Assembly: GCF_034702125.1 (NCBI RefSeq)
Contig: NC_085871.1
Location: forward strand, 32,478,248 to 32,542,247
Reading direction: 5' to 3'
Length of the DNA: 64,000 nt
Source of the DNA: Engraulis encrasicolus
Lineage: Eukaryota; Chordata; Actinopteri; Clupeiformes; Engraulidae
The position numbers and the translations under genes were made by a program. The notes under the pieces were generated by a model. The model saw only the letters and a list, made by a program, of their open reading frames with translations. It was not told where the DNA came from and did no database searches. Below, one piece after another: positions 46,669 through 57,580 of this stretch (position 1 is the stretch's first letter; each line of letters begins with the position of its first letter).

Positions 46669-47156
46669 TCACTCCTCTTCTTGAGCTGCATGTGCAACCT
46701 GAATTATTTCCCGCTTCACTTTTTTTATTTTACTATCTGGTATGTCATCTAAAAGGTTTTCTAGGTAGTGGAGGAAGCCTGTGTGTTTAGAGGCCTCCTT
46801 CCTCTTCAGGAACCCCATGGCATACTCCATCGCCTCAGCCGCTTTTTTTCCCGCACCATTTTGTTTCCCAGTTGGCTTCCGTTTTTGAGGTGAGAGTCCC
46901 TCACAAGGTGATACAATTGGTGAGGTTGGTGCTTCTGGTGATGTCGGTGCCTCTGGCTCCTCTTGCACTTTCAGATTGTCCTCACTCTCGTCCATGCCAC
47001 AAGAGTCGCGAAGAAACAGAAGTTGCTGATAATACTTCCATTTGGGCACGTAGATCTCTGCCGCCCCAGCCCCAGACCTGCTGCTCTCCACAACAGCAGC
47101 ATGCTCCCTGTTGAACACCGTCCTGAGATTTTTGAATTTTTTCTTTACATCCTACT
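46669..47156 (-). pseudogene. Harbinger MADF/BESS protein, exon 3, in-frame TAG at its start
   Basis: After acceptor TTCTTCACAG the joined frame gives Glu, TAG (47154-47152), then DVKKKFKNLRTVFNREHAAV, the C-terminal half of a MADF domain, with KWKYYQQLLFLRD. A linker with the repeat EAPTSP follows, then a basic stretch (QKRKPTGKQNG), and the C-terminal FLHYLENLLDDIPDSKIKKV helix fits a BESS protein-interaction motif. A second acceptor six bases on would remove the TAG but shifts the frame. It is convergent with the transposase, 95 bp from its stop. Confidence 0.85.
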
Positions 47157-47758
47157 CTGTGAAGAACAGCAAACAGAAACACGCCTGTTAGCAAACCAAC
47201 ACATAGACCTAGGGGGTATTACCAGAATGAACCTGTAAATAGATAGCACACAACTACATCATAACAACATTGCTATGAAATTACAGAGAGCCTGAAGTGA
47301 CAAATAAGACATAGCCTTTATAATTGTGGCCAGTCTTTAGAGACAAAAACAATTAATTATATTGAATTGTGCCCTTTGCAAGAGCTGAGCTATTCTAATG
47401 GGGACAGATTTTGTTTACATTAAAAACTTTAACATAGGCCTACTCCAAATACTTTCCCAAAAAGGTATAGCTGTTTACTAGTTGTCTGCTGATGTTGCAC
47501 AACTTTTTGGATGTTTTTGGGAATAAATAGAGATATTTTTTGAAATGTAAACAAACACCTGCCCCCATTACAATGACCAGGATCTCAGAAAAGGCTGAAG
47601 AAGAAGACGAAGAAGAATAAAAAAAACAGGTAATGAAGTCCAGGGTAGTGTGAGCATTACAACTGCATGTTGAACGTGCCTTAAGTTAAGCTTATCATTT
47701 AAAGCATCCAGGGGCTACATATCTAGACGGTTAACAAAACAAACATCAAAATCCTTAC

Positions 47759-47878
47759 CTACAACCTGATGCCCACCACTGTTGAGCTTGAGCTGCTGAC
47801 AGAGCTCCTCCAAAGCAGCTTTTCTCAAGTCCCTGTTTTTGTAAGCCTTTGCCTTGATGTTGCACATGCACTGATGTT
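47759..47878 (-). pseudogene. Harbinger MADF protein, exon 2
   Basis: Joined to exon 1 in phase 1, it reads EHQCMCNIKAKAYKNRDLRK, then ALEELCQQL: the central MADF block (L-W-N-x-K-x-x-x-Y-K-N-R-x-x-R). The acceptor is ACACACAG, the donor G/GTAAGG. The exon is intact. Confidence 0.85.
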
Positions 47879-48434
47879 CTGTGTGTAAATAAGTTTGATT
47901 AGTGGGATTTAAGTAAAGTTGACAACTTTTATTCATAACATTTGTTTGCCACTCATTGACATGAAAAAACTACAGAAAAAAAAAAATACTCGGGAAGTTC
48001 ACCTGAAATCGCTACTAGTTTTCTAGCTAGCTAGTTAGCAACTCCATTCAATCTCAATGGAAAAGCAGTTCGCTAACAGCAGTTACATTTGGGTGCCTGA
48101 CCAGAAATCTTTGTCTTAATCTTAACCCAAACCCATACATGAACATGTATAATGTTATTTTTACATTTGTGGCACAACTTCAAAACAATGGCACGGAAAA
48201 ACTACAGGAAACTACACATTTCCTGAAATCGCTACCAGTTTGCTAACTAGCTAATTAGCAACTCCATTCAATCTCTATGGAAAACTGGTTCGCTAACGGC
48301 AGTTGACGTTTAGCTGACAAGAAATCTTTGTTTTAATCCTAACACGAACCCTGAAATGTAGATGTGTGATGTTATTTTTACATTTTGATGCATAAATCAT
48401 CATTTTAAAACACTGACATGTAACGTAGACCCAC

Positions 48435-48492
48435 CCATGTAAAAAGAGATCAGCACTCTCTCCAGCTCTTCGGTCCACTGAACGGCCGCCAT
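48435..48492 (-). pseudogene. Harbinger MADF protein, exon 1
   Basis: ATG in strong context (ACATGGCGG) gives MAAVQWTEELERVLISFYM and a donor at G/GTGGGT. It supplies the missing N-terminal helix of the MADF domain and joins in phase to the exon at 47878. It starts about 215 bp inside the element's right end, so the promoter is probably in the terminal region. Confidence 0.82.
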
Positions 48493-48709
48493 GTTGTTTT
48501 GGAAATTTTGATCTGAAGCGCACAGATGGTCATGTAACATTTTTCTCGCGTTCTGATTGGCTTATCACAAAAAGTTGCCAGAGGCAATCAAAAATGTTCA
48601 GAAACCAGCAACGTTGCCCAATATCAATAGGAAACGCTCTTTGCACCATCGCCCGGCAACATTGCTCGGCAACATTGCCCAAAAAGTTGCCCCGTGTATC
48701 ATGACCTTA

Positions 48710-49226
48710 ACGGCTGTGATACATGCAAGTGAATTCCACCCGCTTTCAACCTGCTCGCTCGCCTCGCGTGGTGACGTAGCATCGTTTCCCGGTCAAATTA
48801 GCTTAGCTTAGCAAATGCTGTGGTCAAGCAACCGTCTCTCTTCAATCACAAACACTGTATGTACAAATAAAAATGATGAAACAGGAGCGAATATATTGGT
48901 CACCTTAACCCAAGTGTCATTTATTTTAAAACCATCTGTGAAAAACGATTTTTGACACCATCAAAATCAAAACAGCCTCCATTTTTAATATCCCAGTAGT
49001 GCTGGTGACGCACGTGACGTCATGGCGTTGAAAGCTCTCCCATTGGTTAACGCTTCGCGGTGCCGCTACATTTTTCAGCCAAGCTCAACTTTCTCGCCTC
49101 GCTCGCCCACCGCCCGCCACCCTCGCTTCCCTACGTCACCACCTCTCGCCTAGCTGCCGCGTCCCAACGGAAAATAATGGAACGCCACGCTTGTAACGCT
49201 TTGGAAGCGCTCATGTAAATCAGGCG
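48710..49226. mobile_element. Harbinger-type MITE abutting the autonomous element
   Basis: CGGCTGTGATACATGCAAG at the left and CATGTAAATCAGGCG at the right are imperfect inverted repeats. TTA borders both sides (48707-48709, 49227-49229). The left TTA is also the right border of the transposon at 44922-48706. The interior is GC-rich with CTCGCTCGCC and GACGTAG motifs in inverted positions. Confidence 0.75.
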
Positions 49227-49339
49227 TTAGGGATGGCTTTGGCAGCAACAGAGCAAATTCACAACCTCTGGAAACTTACCTGGTGAGAGCTTAGTCATAT
49301 GACAAAATGTTGTTTTTTTGCAGCGTTTCCCCCCATGAC

Positions 49340-49698
49340 TTAAAGGTGCACTGTGTAATAGTTTTAGTAGTTTATTTCCAGAATTCATGCTGCGCATTCA
49401 TACATTTTACCTTTTTCATGGATACTTACCATGACCTTCAAAATCCAAGTATTCATTATGACTGAGAAAATGGCACTTTTCATACATGAAAAGGGGGATC
49501 TTGTCCATGGTCCGCCATTTTGGATTTACAGACATTTTTAGCTGAAAACCCTATTGTACTTTGGTCATACTAATAAATATTAGATTATTACTTTGTAAAT
49601 ATTCACGGAAAGATCAAATTTGGCAATATGCAGCACAGTTTCTATGAATAGCATGGTTGCAATACCTACTCCGGCCACAATTCTACACAGTGCACCTA
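49340..49698. mobile_element. MITE family copy B
   Basis: TAAAGGTGCACTGTGTAATA at the left, CACAGTGCACCTAGA at the right, with the same interior motifs as copies A and C (CCAGAATTCATGCTG, CATACATGAAAAGG, CCGCCATTTTGGATTT). Confidence 0.85.
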
Positions 49699-50452
49699 GA
49701 AAAAGCCTTGTCATGATGCCAGTCTGCTCCGTGTTAGTGTGTGAGACGAGGATTCCACTTGTACCTCCCCAAGGTCCTATAGGTCCCATAGCTGTGTGTT
49801 TAAGAGCGATAGTGTGTGTGTATGTGTCTGTGCTTGGTGCTGTCTGCATTCAGGAATGTGTGTGTGTGTGCGTGCGTGCGTGCGTGTGTGTGTGTGTGCG
49901 TCCATGCGGTGCACTGTAGTACAACAGCAGGCTCATGAATTGACTGTTGCTGGAGGATAAGGTGTAGAATAATAAAGACATTCTTAGAAAGATTCATATC
50001 CACTCTGATGCTTACCATCTGGCCCCCTTGTTAACACTTCTTTGTTTGTGTTTGCTTGTGTTTGTTTATGTTTGTTGATGATCTCATCGCCTCCTGAAAA
50101 GACCGGTAAGCCAACGATTATATTATGTTGACACTATTTAACTGCTACTTATAAGATTCTAGAAAGCCAGCCGAGGAGTGTGCTGCTGACATGTCTTCAC
50201 AAACTTTTCCTTAAATCTTAAAAGTTTTGCATGTGGATTGGACAGAGAGAGAGAGAGAAGCAAGAGTGTGTGTGTGTGTGTGTTTAATTGTGTGGTTAAT
50301 TGTTTGATTAACTTGCATTGTTTGTTTTTGGCATTGTCCTGTGGCTCAGGCTCATGCTTGCAGACATGTCTCTATAATGTCCTCCTTACACTTCTACACT
50401 TCTGGTTTCAACCTTGTTGCTTCCACCTATCACCCATAACATTGGAGTACCT

Positions 50453-50657
50453 AAGGCCAATGATACACTGGGCAACTTGTCGGACATTGTTGGTAGGCAA
50501 CAGCATGATTGAATGATTAAAATAGGTTGTCTACTGCGGCAAGTTCTCTTGACAAGCGTATTATTGTGAAAAATTGTGTTTATTTATTCCAAACAACATT
50601 TTATTGGACGGTTCCCCAGAGACAGTGCTTAAAAAGTTGCCCTGTGTATCATCACCT
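50453..50657. mobile_element. MITE derived from the Harbinger at 44922
   Basis: The ends AAGGCCAATGATACACTGGG and GTTGCCCTGTGTATCATCACC match the ends of the 3.8-kb transposon, while the 205-bp interior is unrelated and lacks genes. This fits a non-autonomous derivative mobilised by the same transposase. Confidence 0.8.
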
Positions 50658-51014
50658 GAACACTTATTCTATGAGGTGTGTTTGTAGAGCAAGGCGGAAC
50701 CCATTCATTTGACGAGAGTCAGGATATAGATCATATTAATTCTGGAAGAATCTCCCTACAAACTGTCTCCTCCTACTGTATCTGTTGTCTCTGCTATTGG
50801 CTTACAGCAGGTAATATTATGGCATAATATTATGGCAGTCTCATTGCTAGGCGTCACTGGCTTAGCTGATGTCATCCTATTACTGCAGGTCCTAACAGTA
50901 TAGCATTTATCTATACCAGACTACGGTAGAAAAAAGTACAGGCTCTTAGTGATGATTTGAATAATTACATTTAAGCACAGCAGGATTGGATCTTGTCTGT
51001 TGAGATGAAGGGCG

Positions 51015-51049
<35 letters not shown>

Positions 51050-51398
51050 TGCCTTTGTCCGTGTTCTCTCCTTTGTCTGGCTATTGTGTTTGCCATTGTG
51101 CTGCTCCATCATTTCTCTCTTTCATGTCTAGACAGTAGAGCATCACAGCTGCTTCTTTCCAATAAAGGCAGAATATTATAGTTGCTTTGTCAATAGAAAG
51201 GAACTCTTTCATCGGTTTTCTTCCGATGCTTCTCTGACTCCAACGTCAGCCTGGCGCACAGAACACAAAAAGCCTGGAGCCAGACATGGCCACCAATTAA
51301 CATGGCCAGTTTATTGCTTTAGTTTACAGTGCATTCACTGGCGTCTTGGTACTGGTATCTTACCTCACCTTACTGGTAGCAGACCTCAGAGGTCATGA

Positions 51399-51627
51399 GG
51401 GCAGCCATGGCCCTGTGGTTAGAGAGTTGGTCTTTCAATCTAGGGGTTGCAGGTTCGAATCCCCCCTGACCTCTCCCTACATCTCCATGGCTGAAGTGCC
51501 CTTGAGCAAGGCACCTAACCCCACATTGTTCCAGGGACTGTAACCAATACCCTGAAAAATAATAACTGTAAGTCGCTTTGAATAAATGAAAGCGTCAGCT
51601 AAGTGCAATGTAATGTAATGTAATAAT
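51399..51627 (+). mobile_element. tRNA-derived SINE, family 1, full length
   Basis: The head GGGCAGCCATGGCCCTGTGG, with TTAGAG, matches a tRNA A box; GGTTCGAATCC at about 51451 is a B box. The body has TGCCCTTGAGCAAGGCACCT and CAGGGACTGTAACCAATACC, and the tail GTAAGTCGCTTTGAATAAAT with ATGTA-type repeats (TGTAATGTAATG). These are classic features of fish SINEs transcribed by RNA polymerase III. Confidence 0.92.
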
Positions 51628-52506
51628 GAAGAGCACCACATAATCATTAGCCTGGCAAGCGAAACTATAACTATGTACCAACAGATTGCAGGCGGCGGAA
51701 AGCACTAAAAAAGCTTCAGAATCAGGCTGGGCTGAATGCTGGGCTGAACGCTATGGCGGCAATAGTGGAGAAAGTTTCAAACTTTAATGTTTGATCAGGG
51801 GGAGCAACCAACTAGAGCTGAAGTTTAGAAAAATGTTAGTCGAAGTTCAACTTCTCTTTTGATGTCTTTGATGCCCTCGACACCAACAAAGCTTTTGCCG
51901 CTTATCAGGCTTGCTTTTCCGTGTTGGCCACCTGCAGTGTGTTCAGAGCGTAACATGTTAAGTGTAGTCTGCCCTAAGCCCTCTCTAATGATTCTCTACA
52001 CTTCTTGTTTCACACATCTTGTTTCACACAGACAGTGTTATGAGTTAGCCTGGGCGAATAGCAGACTGTTGACTCCGTCAATCAGTCTGGCAAAAGCCAT
52101 GAGGAATCCGTCTCCGTGGACGATTGGAGATGGTCTGATCTTACTCTATCATTTAAATTAATTCCAGTTCCAAACTCAAATTAAAACCCATATTGTGCTT
52201 TATTAGCATGCCTGTTACGTTATAGCGTCGCAAAGGCATACAAATAACAAAACGAAAGTGTGAATATAGTTACCTTAACCAATCAGTAACGGAGCTCGCG
52301 GGTGAGTTCTACGTCACCACTCTCAACTGTTTGCTGATTGGCTAAGCACTGAGAGAACCGAGCTCGAGGTTTTTGCCAGACGATGTGCGGAGCCCTAAAT
52401 CTCTGGGTGGAGTACATAGGATCGCGTCGCGAGGCTAGGAATATTCTACCAGAGAAAGGAAATGTGCCACTTTTGGGTGCAGTACATGGATGGCGTCGCC
52501 AGGCTA
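51628..52506. other. spacer, no recognised gene
   Basis: No recognised coding exon. The part 52264-52510 repeats ATCGCGTCGCGAGGCTAGGA-like and GGCGTCGCCAGGCTAG-like phrases. Confidence 0.35.
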
Positions 52507-52514
52507 GTTATGAG

Positions 52515-52866
52515 TAGGGGTGTATATCGGTATCGGGATATATCGTCACGGGCCTCTTCACGATACGCGTATTGTATCGGAGGTGTCAGTGTCGATGCTT
52601 TATTTAATAGCATAAATTGAATTTTGAATGTTACACAGCAACTGCCAGACCTACAGTTTTGTGAAGGCAGTCTTTTACATTCACTACAGTGAAACTGTTG
52701 CTCTACAGAAAAAAAGTAACATTTGGTCCTTTATGTCTATTTTCTACAGAAATGAATAAAAACAAAAAATGTGGGTCTAAAATATTGCGATACACATGTA
52801 TTGTATCGTGATCCCTGTATCTGGATGCATATCGTATCAGGAGGTGGTTGGTGATACCCACCCCTA
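52515..52866. mobile_element. hAT MITE (TAGGGGTGTATATCGG family)
   Basis: TAGGGGTGTATATCGGTATC and GTGATACCCACCCCTA are inverted ends. The flanks GTTATGAG and GTTGTGAC match in six of eight positions, fitting an aged 8-bp duplication. GTATCG and CGATAC motifs fill the subterminal parts, as in the MITE at 13968. Confidence 0.82.
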
Positions 52867-53334
52867 GTTGTGACTTGTGAGTGGGGTTTTTGCATCCTTT
52901 CACATGATATCTGATGATGCTTTACTAGACCAACTCTCCAGGCAAAATTATATTCTGCCGCTAGACGGGATTCGGCTAGTTTGCTAGGCTAATCATTGGT
53001 CAGAGCCCAGACCCTTGAAATTTTTTTATTTGATTTTATTTCTATATTTATGATATTCACTTTGATAGCTGGAATCTAGCCAGACTCAAAAGGTCTCCTC
53101 AAAATTAATGACTTATTCTTTCAGGGGACTCTTTGTTATAACCTCAGCTGTGCTTCGTATTTGAAATTCGTATTTCTTATTTGATTTTTATTATTCTTCT
53201 TCCTCTCAAATTGTTTGATAAATTACACATGACAAGGCAGGCAAAGAGGTCATATTCTTTCAACAAAAGAACTACACTTCTTCCCTTTGCTTTAATCTTC
53301 CCTTTCTCTATCCTCTGTTCTCTCTCTCTCTCTC

Positions 53335-53336
<2 letters not shown>

Positions 53337-53416
<80 letters not shown>

Positions 53417-53432
53417 TGTCTGTCTGTACGTC

Positions 53433-53479
<47 letters not shown>

Positions 53480-53480
53480 A
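53337..53480. repeat. (GT)n compound microsatellite
   Basis: Two pure GT runs with a CTGTCTGTCTGTACGTCTG interruption. Confidence 0.97.
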
Positions 53481-53635
53481 TCTATGTGTGTATGTATGTG
53501 TGTGTGTGCAGTAGTTCTGTGTGCATTTGTAATGCTGCATTTGTCTCTGTGCTCATCAATAATGTCAGATCAAGTCATCCTGATCACATATTCAAGTGTT
53601 CTTTTTTGTTTCTGGTTTTCCTCTTGTCCCCATCT

Positions 53636-53636
<1 letters not shown>

Positions 53637-53714
<78 letters not shown>
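53637..53714. repeat. (CA)n microsatellite
   Basis: Pure CA run. Long Cys-Val and His-Thr frames over 53181-53945 come from this and the GT runs. Confidence 0.97.
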
Positions 53715-53715
<1 letters not shown>

Positions 53716-54535
53716 GCCGCTGTCAACTTTCAAAGTCATCTGAAATACCCACCCCCATTACATGCACTGTAATGAAGATCAAACTCTTGGGGCCCTTCTC
53801 TCTTAGCCTGGCACAACTCACACACACACCACTTTCTGCATCAACTCCGTTTTTTTCCCCCTCCCCTCATCTGACCCCTTTGAAATGTCCCCATTGGGCA
53901 TCTATAGCCATGTCATCATTCTTTTTGACCAAATTACGTCGGTGATTTCAAGGTTTGTGGTGGCCCTAGGCGAAGAGTGACTTGGGGTATTTCTCTTCTT
54001 TTTAAACTACTAAGGAGGGGTCCCCTCAAGAGAGATTTTGATAGTCGTATCGTTGCACTTATTGGTCATTTATTTATTGGTCAATTAAGGGAGGTGTCCC
54101 CACACTCACAAAGTTGTCATTGCTACGCGATTGCCTAGTTTGCTTGCCTGGTTGTGACAGGCACGATCACTTCATTGCATTATCTGCAGGATGCACTGAA
54201 GGCTATTGATTTTTTTTTTGGGGGGGGGGGGGGACTTTCATTTCCTCTATTGCATTGGCTATGATTTTAATGTATTTCATTATATTTTCTTGGAGTTTTG
54301 CAGACAAGTAATACCATGACAGAAGGACAAAATGACAAAAGATTCCAATCATAAATCGGGACAAACCTCTTTTACATGCTAGAAAATGGCTGGATGTTGT
54401 CTGTAAGTTCATAAGCATAAATTAGGCCTACTATTACAATAGGTTTGTGATTATTCATGTGTGAAATGAAATCATCCAAAACAAAAAATGGTTTGAAGGT
54501 CTATGATTGAAGCTGAGGTCATGGCTGTAGAGCCC

Positions 54536-55058
54536 TATCTCACGCCTTTCGTAAAGTCTTCACGAAAAAAATAGATTAATTTTCGTGGTGCATTCACGTT
54601 ATTGCCCGTTTTTCGTGGTAGGGCAACAAAACGCTGCCTATTCACTTGAATTGCCCCACTGCTGCTATGGTTATCCAAGCGTCTGCAGGGGCGGGTAGGG
54701 GGTGCTGACAGAACACTGATACACTCGGGACTTACTAATTCGACGCCCTTTCGGTACTTACGCCTTATGTCACCTAAACCTAAACCTAACCCTAACCCTA
54801 ACCCTAACCCTAACCCTAACCTTAACCCTAACCTTGACCCTAAACCTAACCCTAAATTGCTTGTTTGAAATGTTTGATTACCATGTGACGGTAGGCTACC
54901 GAAAGGGCATCAAACTAGTGGGTCGCTAGGCAACAGTCGGGCAATTCAAGTGAATAGGCAGCGTTTCGTTGCCCTACCACGAAAAACGGGCAATAACGTG
55001 AATGCACCACGAAAATTAATCAATTTTTTCGTGAATACTTCACGAAATGAGTGAGATA
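54536..55058. mobile_element. foldback element with telomere-like loop
   Basis: Two long arms, about 54536-54772 and 54885-55058, are inverted copies. Nearly perfect blocks include TCACGAAAAAA, TTAATTTTCGTGGTGCATTC, ACGTTATTGCCCGTTTTTCG, TGGTAGGGCAAC and CTGCCTATTCACTTGAATTG. The left arm has an extra 60-bp piece. TA lies just outside ATCTCAC/GTGAGAT at each end and could be a 2-bp duplication. The loop is the (CCCTAA)n tract. No protein is encoded. I do not recognise the family. Confidence 0.85.
54772..54856. repeat. interstitial telomere-like (CCCTAA)n
   Basis: About thirteen hexamers of CCCTAA with variants (CCTAAA, CTTAAC, CCTTGA). This is the vertebrate telomere motif, in one orientation, precisely in the loop between the foldback arms. 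Confidence 0.95.
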
Positions 55059-55088
55059 CGTTTGGTCTGTACTGTACCTTTGCTAAAC

Positions 55089-55089
55089 T

Positions 55090-55166
<77 letters not shown>
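55089..55166. repeat. (CT)n tract upstream of a troponin I exon
   Basis: A pure CT run leads to GTCTCCTATTGCAG, the acceptor of the exon at 55181, so the microsatellite works as an oversized polypyrimidine tract. Confidence 0.95.
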
Positions 55167-55171
<5 letters not shown>

Positions 55172-55180
55172 CTATTGCAG

Positions 55181-55222
55181 AAGAAAACAAAGTATTCGGC
55201 GACCCGTCGGCTGCAAATCAAG
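55181..55222 (+). CDS. tnni1-like: troponin I, N-terminal coding exon (partial gene)
   Basis: A 42-bp phase-0 exon between CTATTGCAG and GTATGG encodes KKTKYSATRRLQIK. It matches the troponin I segment that in mammals reads K-x-K-I-(S/T)-A-S-R-(K/R)-L-x-L-K, part of the troponin C-binding N-terminal helix. The small size equals the corresponding vertebrate exon. Troponin I is the inhibitory subunit of the thin-filament troponin complex in muscle. The start codon and any shorter exon before this one were not located between about 53 and 55 kb. Confidence 0.85.
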
Positions 55223-56059
<837 letters not shown>

Positions 56060-56191
56060 ACCAAAATCCTGAGGGCCGGAGAGAAGCTTCTTGCCCAAGA
56101 GGAATCTCAGAAGAAGGAGGATAAAGAGAGCGCACTACAGGAGAGCGCACCTCCACTCAAACTCTCAGGCCTCTCCGTACAGGATCTACAG
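56060..56191 (+). CDS. tnni1-like: troponin I exon (TnC/TnT-binding helix)
   Basis: A 132-bp, 44-codon, phase-0 exon: TKILRAGEKLLAQEESQKKE, then DKESALQES, then PPLKLSGLSVQDLQ. The end matches the conserved LxxxGLSxxxLQ of vertebrate troponin I, where the paired exon is also 44 codons. The first half is the acidic/basic alpha-helix that contacts troponin T and is clearly diverged from mammalian slow TnI. Donor CAG/GTAGGC. Confidence 0.92.
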
Positions 56192-56254
56192 GTAGGCCTA
56201 ACAGAGATGAGAGTATCAGTTGCGATTCTCCTTGTGTGCAGCACACACACTCTC

Positions 56255-56356
<102 letters not shown>

Positions 56357-56361
56357 CTCAG

Positions 56362-56451
56362 GCACTATGTAAAGACTTGCACCGCAAGATTGACGTGGTG
56401 GACGAGGCGCGATACGATCTGGAATTAAAGGTGGCTCGTAACGATGTAGAG
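56362..56451 (+). CDS. tnni1-like: troponin I exon (IT arm start)
   Basis: A 90-bp, 30-codon, phase-0 exon: ALCKDLHRKIDVVDEARYDL, then ELKVARNDVE. It matches LC(R/K)xLHxK(I/V)xVVDEERYD of troponin I almost residue for residue; the second Glu of DEER is Ala here. Donor GAG/GTAGGC is followed by a short CA array. Confidence 0.95.
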
Positions 56452-57580
56452 GTAGGCGAACACACACACACACACACACACGCACACACACAGAGGTATC
56501 CTATTCAACGGACCTCTCAGCAGTCCGCTAAGGGGGAGAAAGCGGCAAAGTTATCTATAAATTGCTGCCCCTGTTACCGCTAGCACAGCAGTTTGTACAT
56601 ATACTACTTTTATTATTGCTGGTAGGAGTTTGCCTTTGGGCTTAATGTTAAAGTTTTAGTGCACAAACTTTGCCATTTGTTTGCCCTGAGGGAGAAAGAA
56701 ATAAAAGCAGCCATATCTCTCCCTCACAACACAGAGCTCCAATAACTGATGAAGATAATGTTGTAATGGCGTGCGGCTGTGCTCATAACTGGGGACCATA
56801 AAAGAAATATATGTGGCCACTGTGAAACGACACTGTGGGGACTCCAGGACAGGGCTTAGCAACCGTGTTTGGGTCCGGGGTCCCCTATTGGAGCAGAACA
56901 TCTGCCAAGTGCCCTTTTATAATCTCACCCAAATTCAACAATTGTTTTAAATTGTCATTTTAATGCAAAATTACAAGTGGACCTACGGTATGTAGCAGGT
57001 TTTCTTCAATGGGAGGAAATACATGACTATTTTTCTCATATATGCAGCTATGTACACAAGACCAGACATTGGCAAGAGAGGAGCTTCAGAAGACAATATG
57101 TTTATATGATATATTATCATTTATTTTTAATAGAACACACATCGGAATAGGAATACTTTCCTGCACATAGTGTATGAACTCTTTCGGCCTGAAAAAAGGT
57201 AAAAGTTTGCACAGGACAAGTTGCACCTACTTTGCCTCTGCAGCCTTCATCAGAAGTGTCGCATGGCGTGATATCAGGTGGGATGACGGCTGCTCACTTC
57301 TGATGAAGCCAAATGAGCTTAAACTTGTCAATTGTCAGGTACAGACTTTTGGATGCACATCAAAACACTGTGCACTAGGGGGGGGGTGTCTCTAATCATA
57401 AGTAGCTCTAGATAAGCCCATCATCTACTTGTAGGTGTAATGTAATATGATTTCCTAGTACCCGGCGTTTTGTGATGACAGCCCTTCAGTAAGAGAACAT
57501 ATCAATGACATGAATATGCAGTATACATGTGACTATGTTCTTGATCACTAACACCCACACCCATACACACACACACACAC

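Larger units (their letters stand above)
44922..48706. mobile_element. PIF/Harbinger transposon, nearly intact, 3.8 kb
   Basis: The ends are inverted repeats of about 45 bp (AGGTCATGATACACAGGGCA on the left; the right end carries its complement with GTTGCCCCGTGTATCATGACC). Repeated GGGCAAC/GTTGCCC motifs fill the subterminal regions. TTA borders both ends (44919-44921, 48707-48709; TTAA also fits). Inside are two convergent genes, the HARBI1-like transposase on + and a MADF/BESS protein on -, which is the standard two-gene plan in which the second protein helps the transposase enter the nucleus and bind the ends. Each gene has one in-frame TAG. Confidence 0.93.

Noticed and set aside
51399..51470. 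Functional tRNA gene
   Set aside because: It has A and B boxes but continues into a SINE body and tail shared with 59334; the cloverleaf is not kept.
53181..53945. 254-codon open frame rich in Cys-Val and His-Thr
   Set aside because: It runs over (GT)n and (CA)n microsatellites; the same holds for frames at 33854, 55789, 62988 and 63040.
54772..54856. Chromosome end
   Set aside because: The telomere-like tract is short, degenerate, enclosed by foldback arms and followed by a gene.
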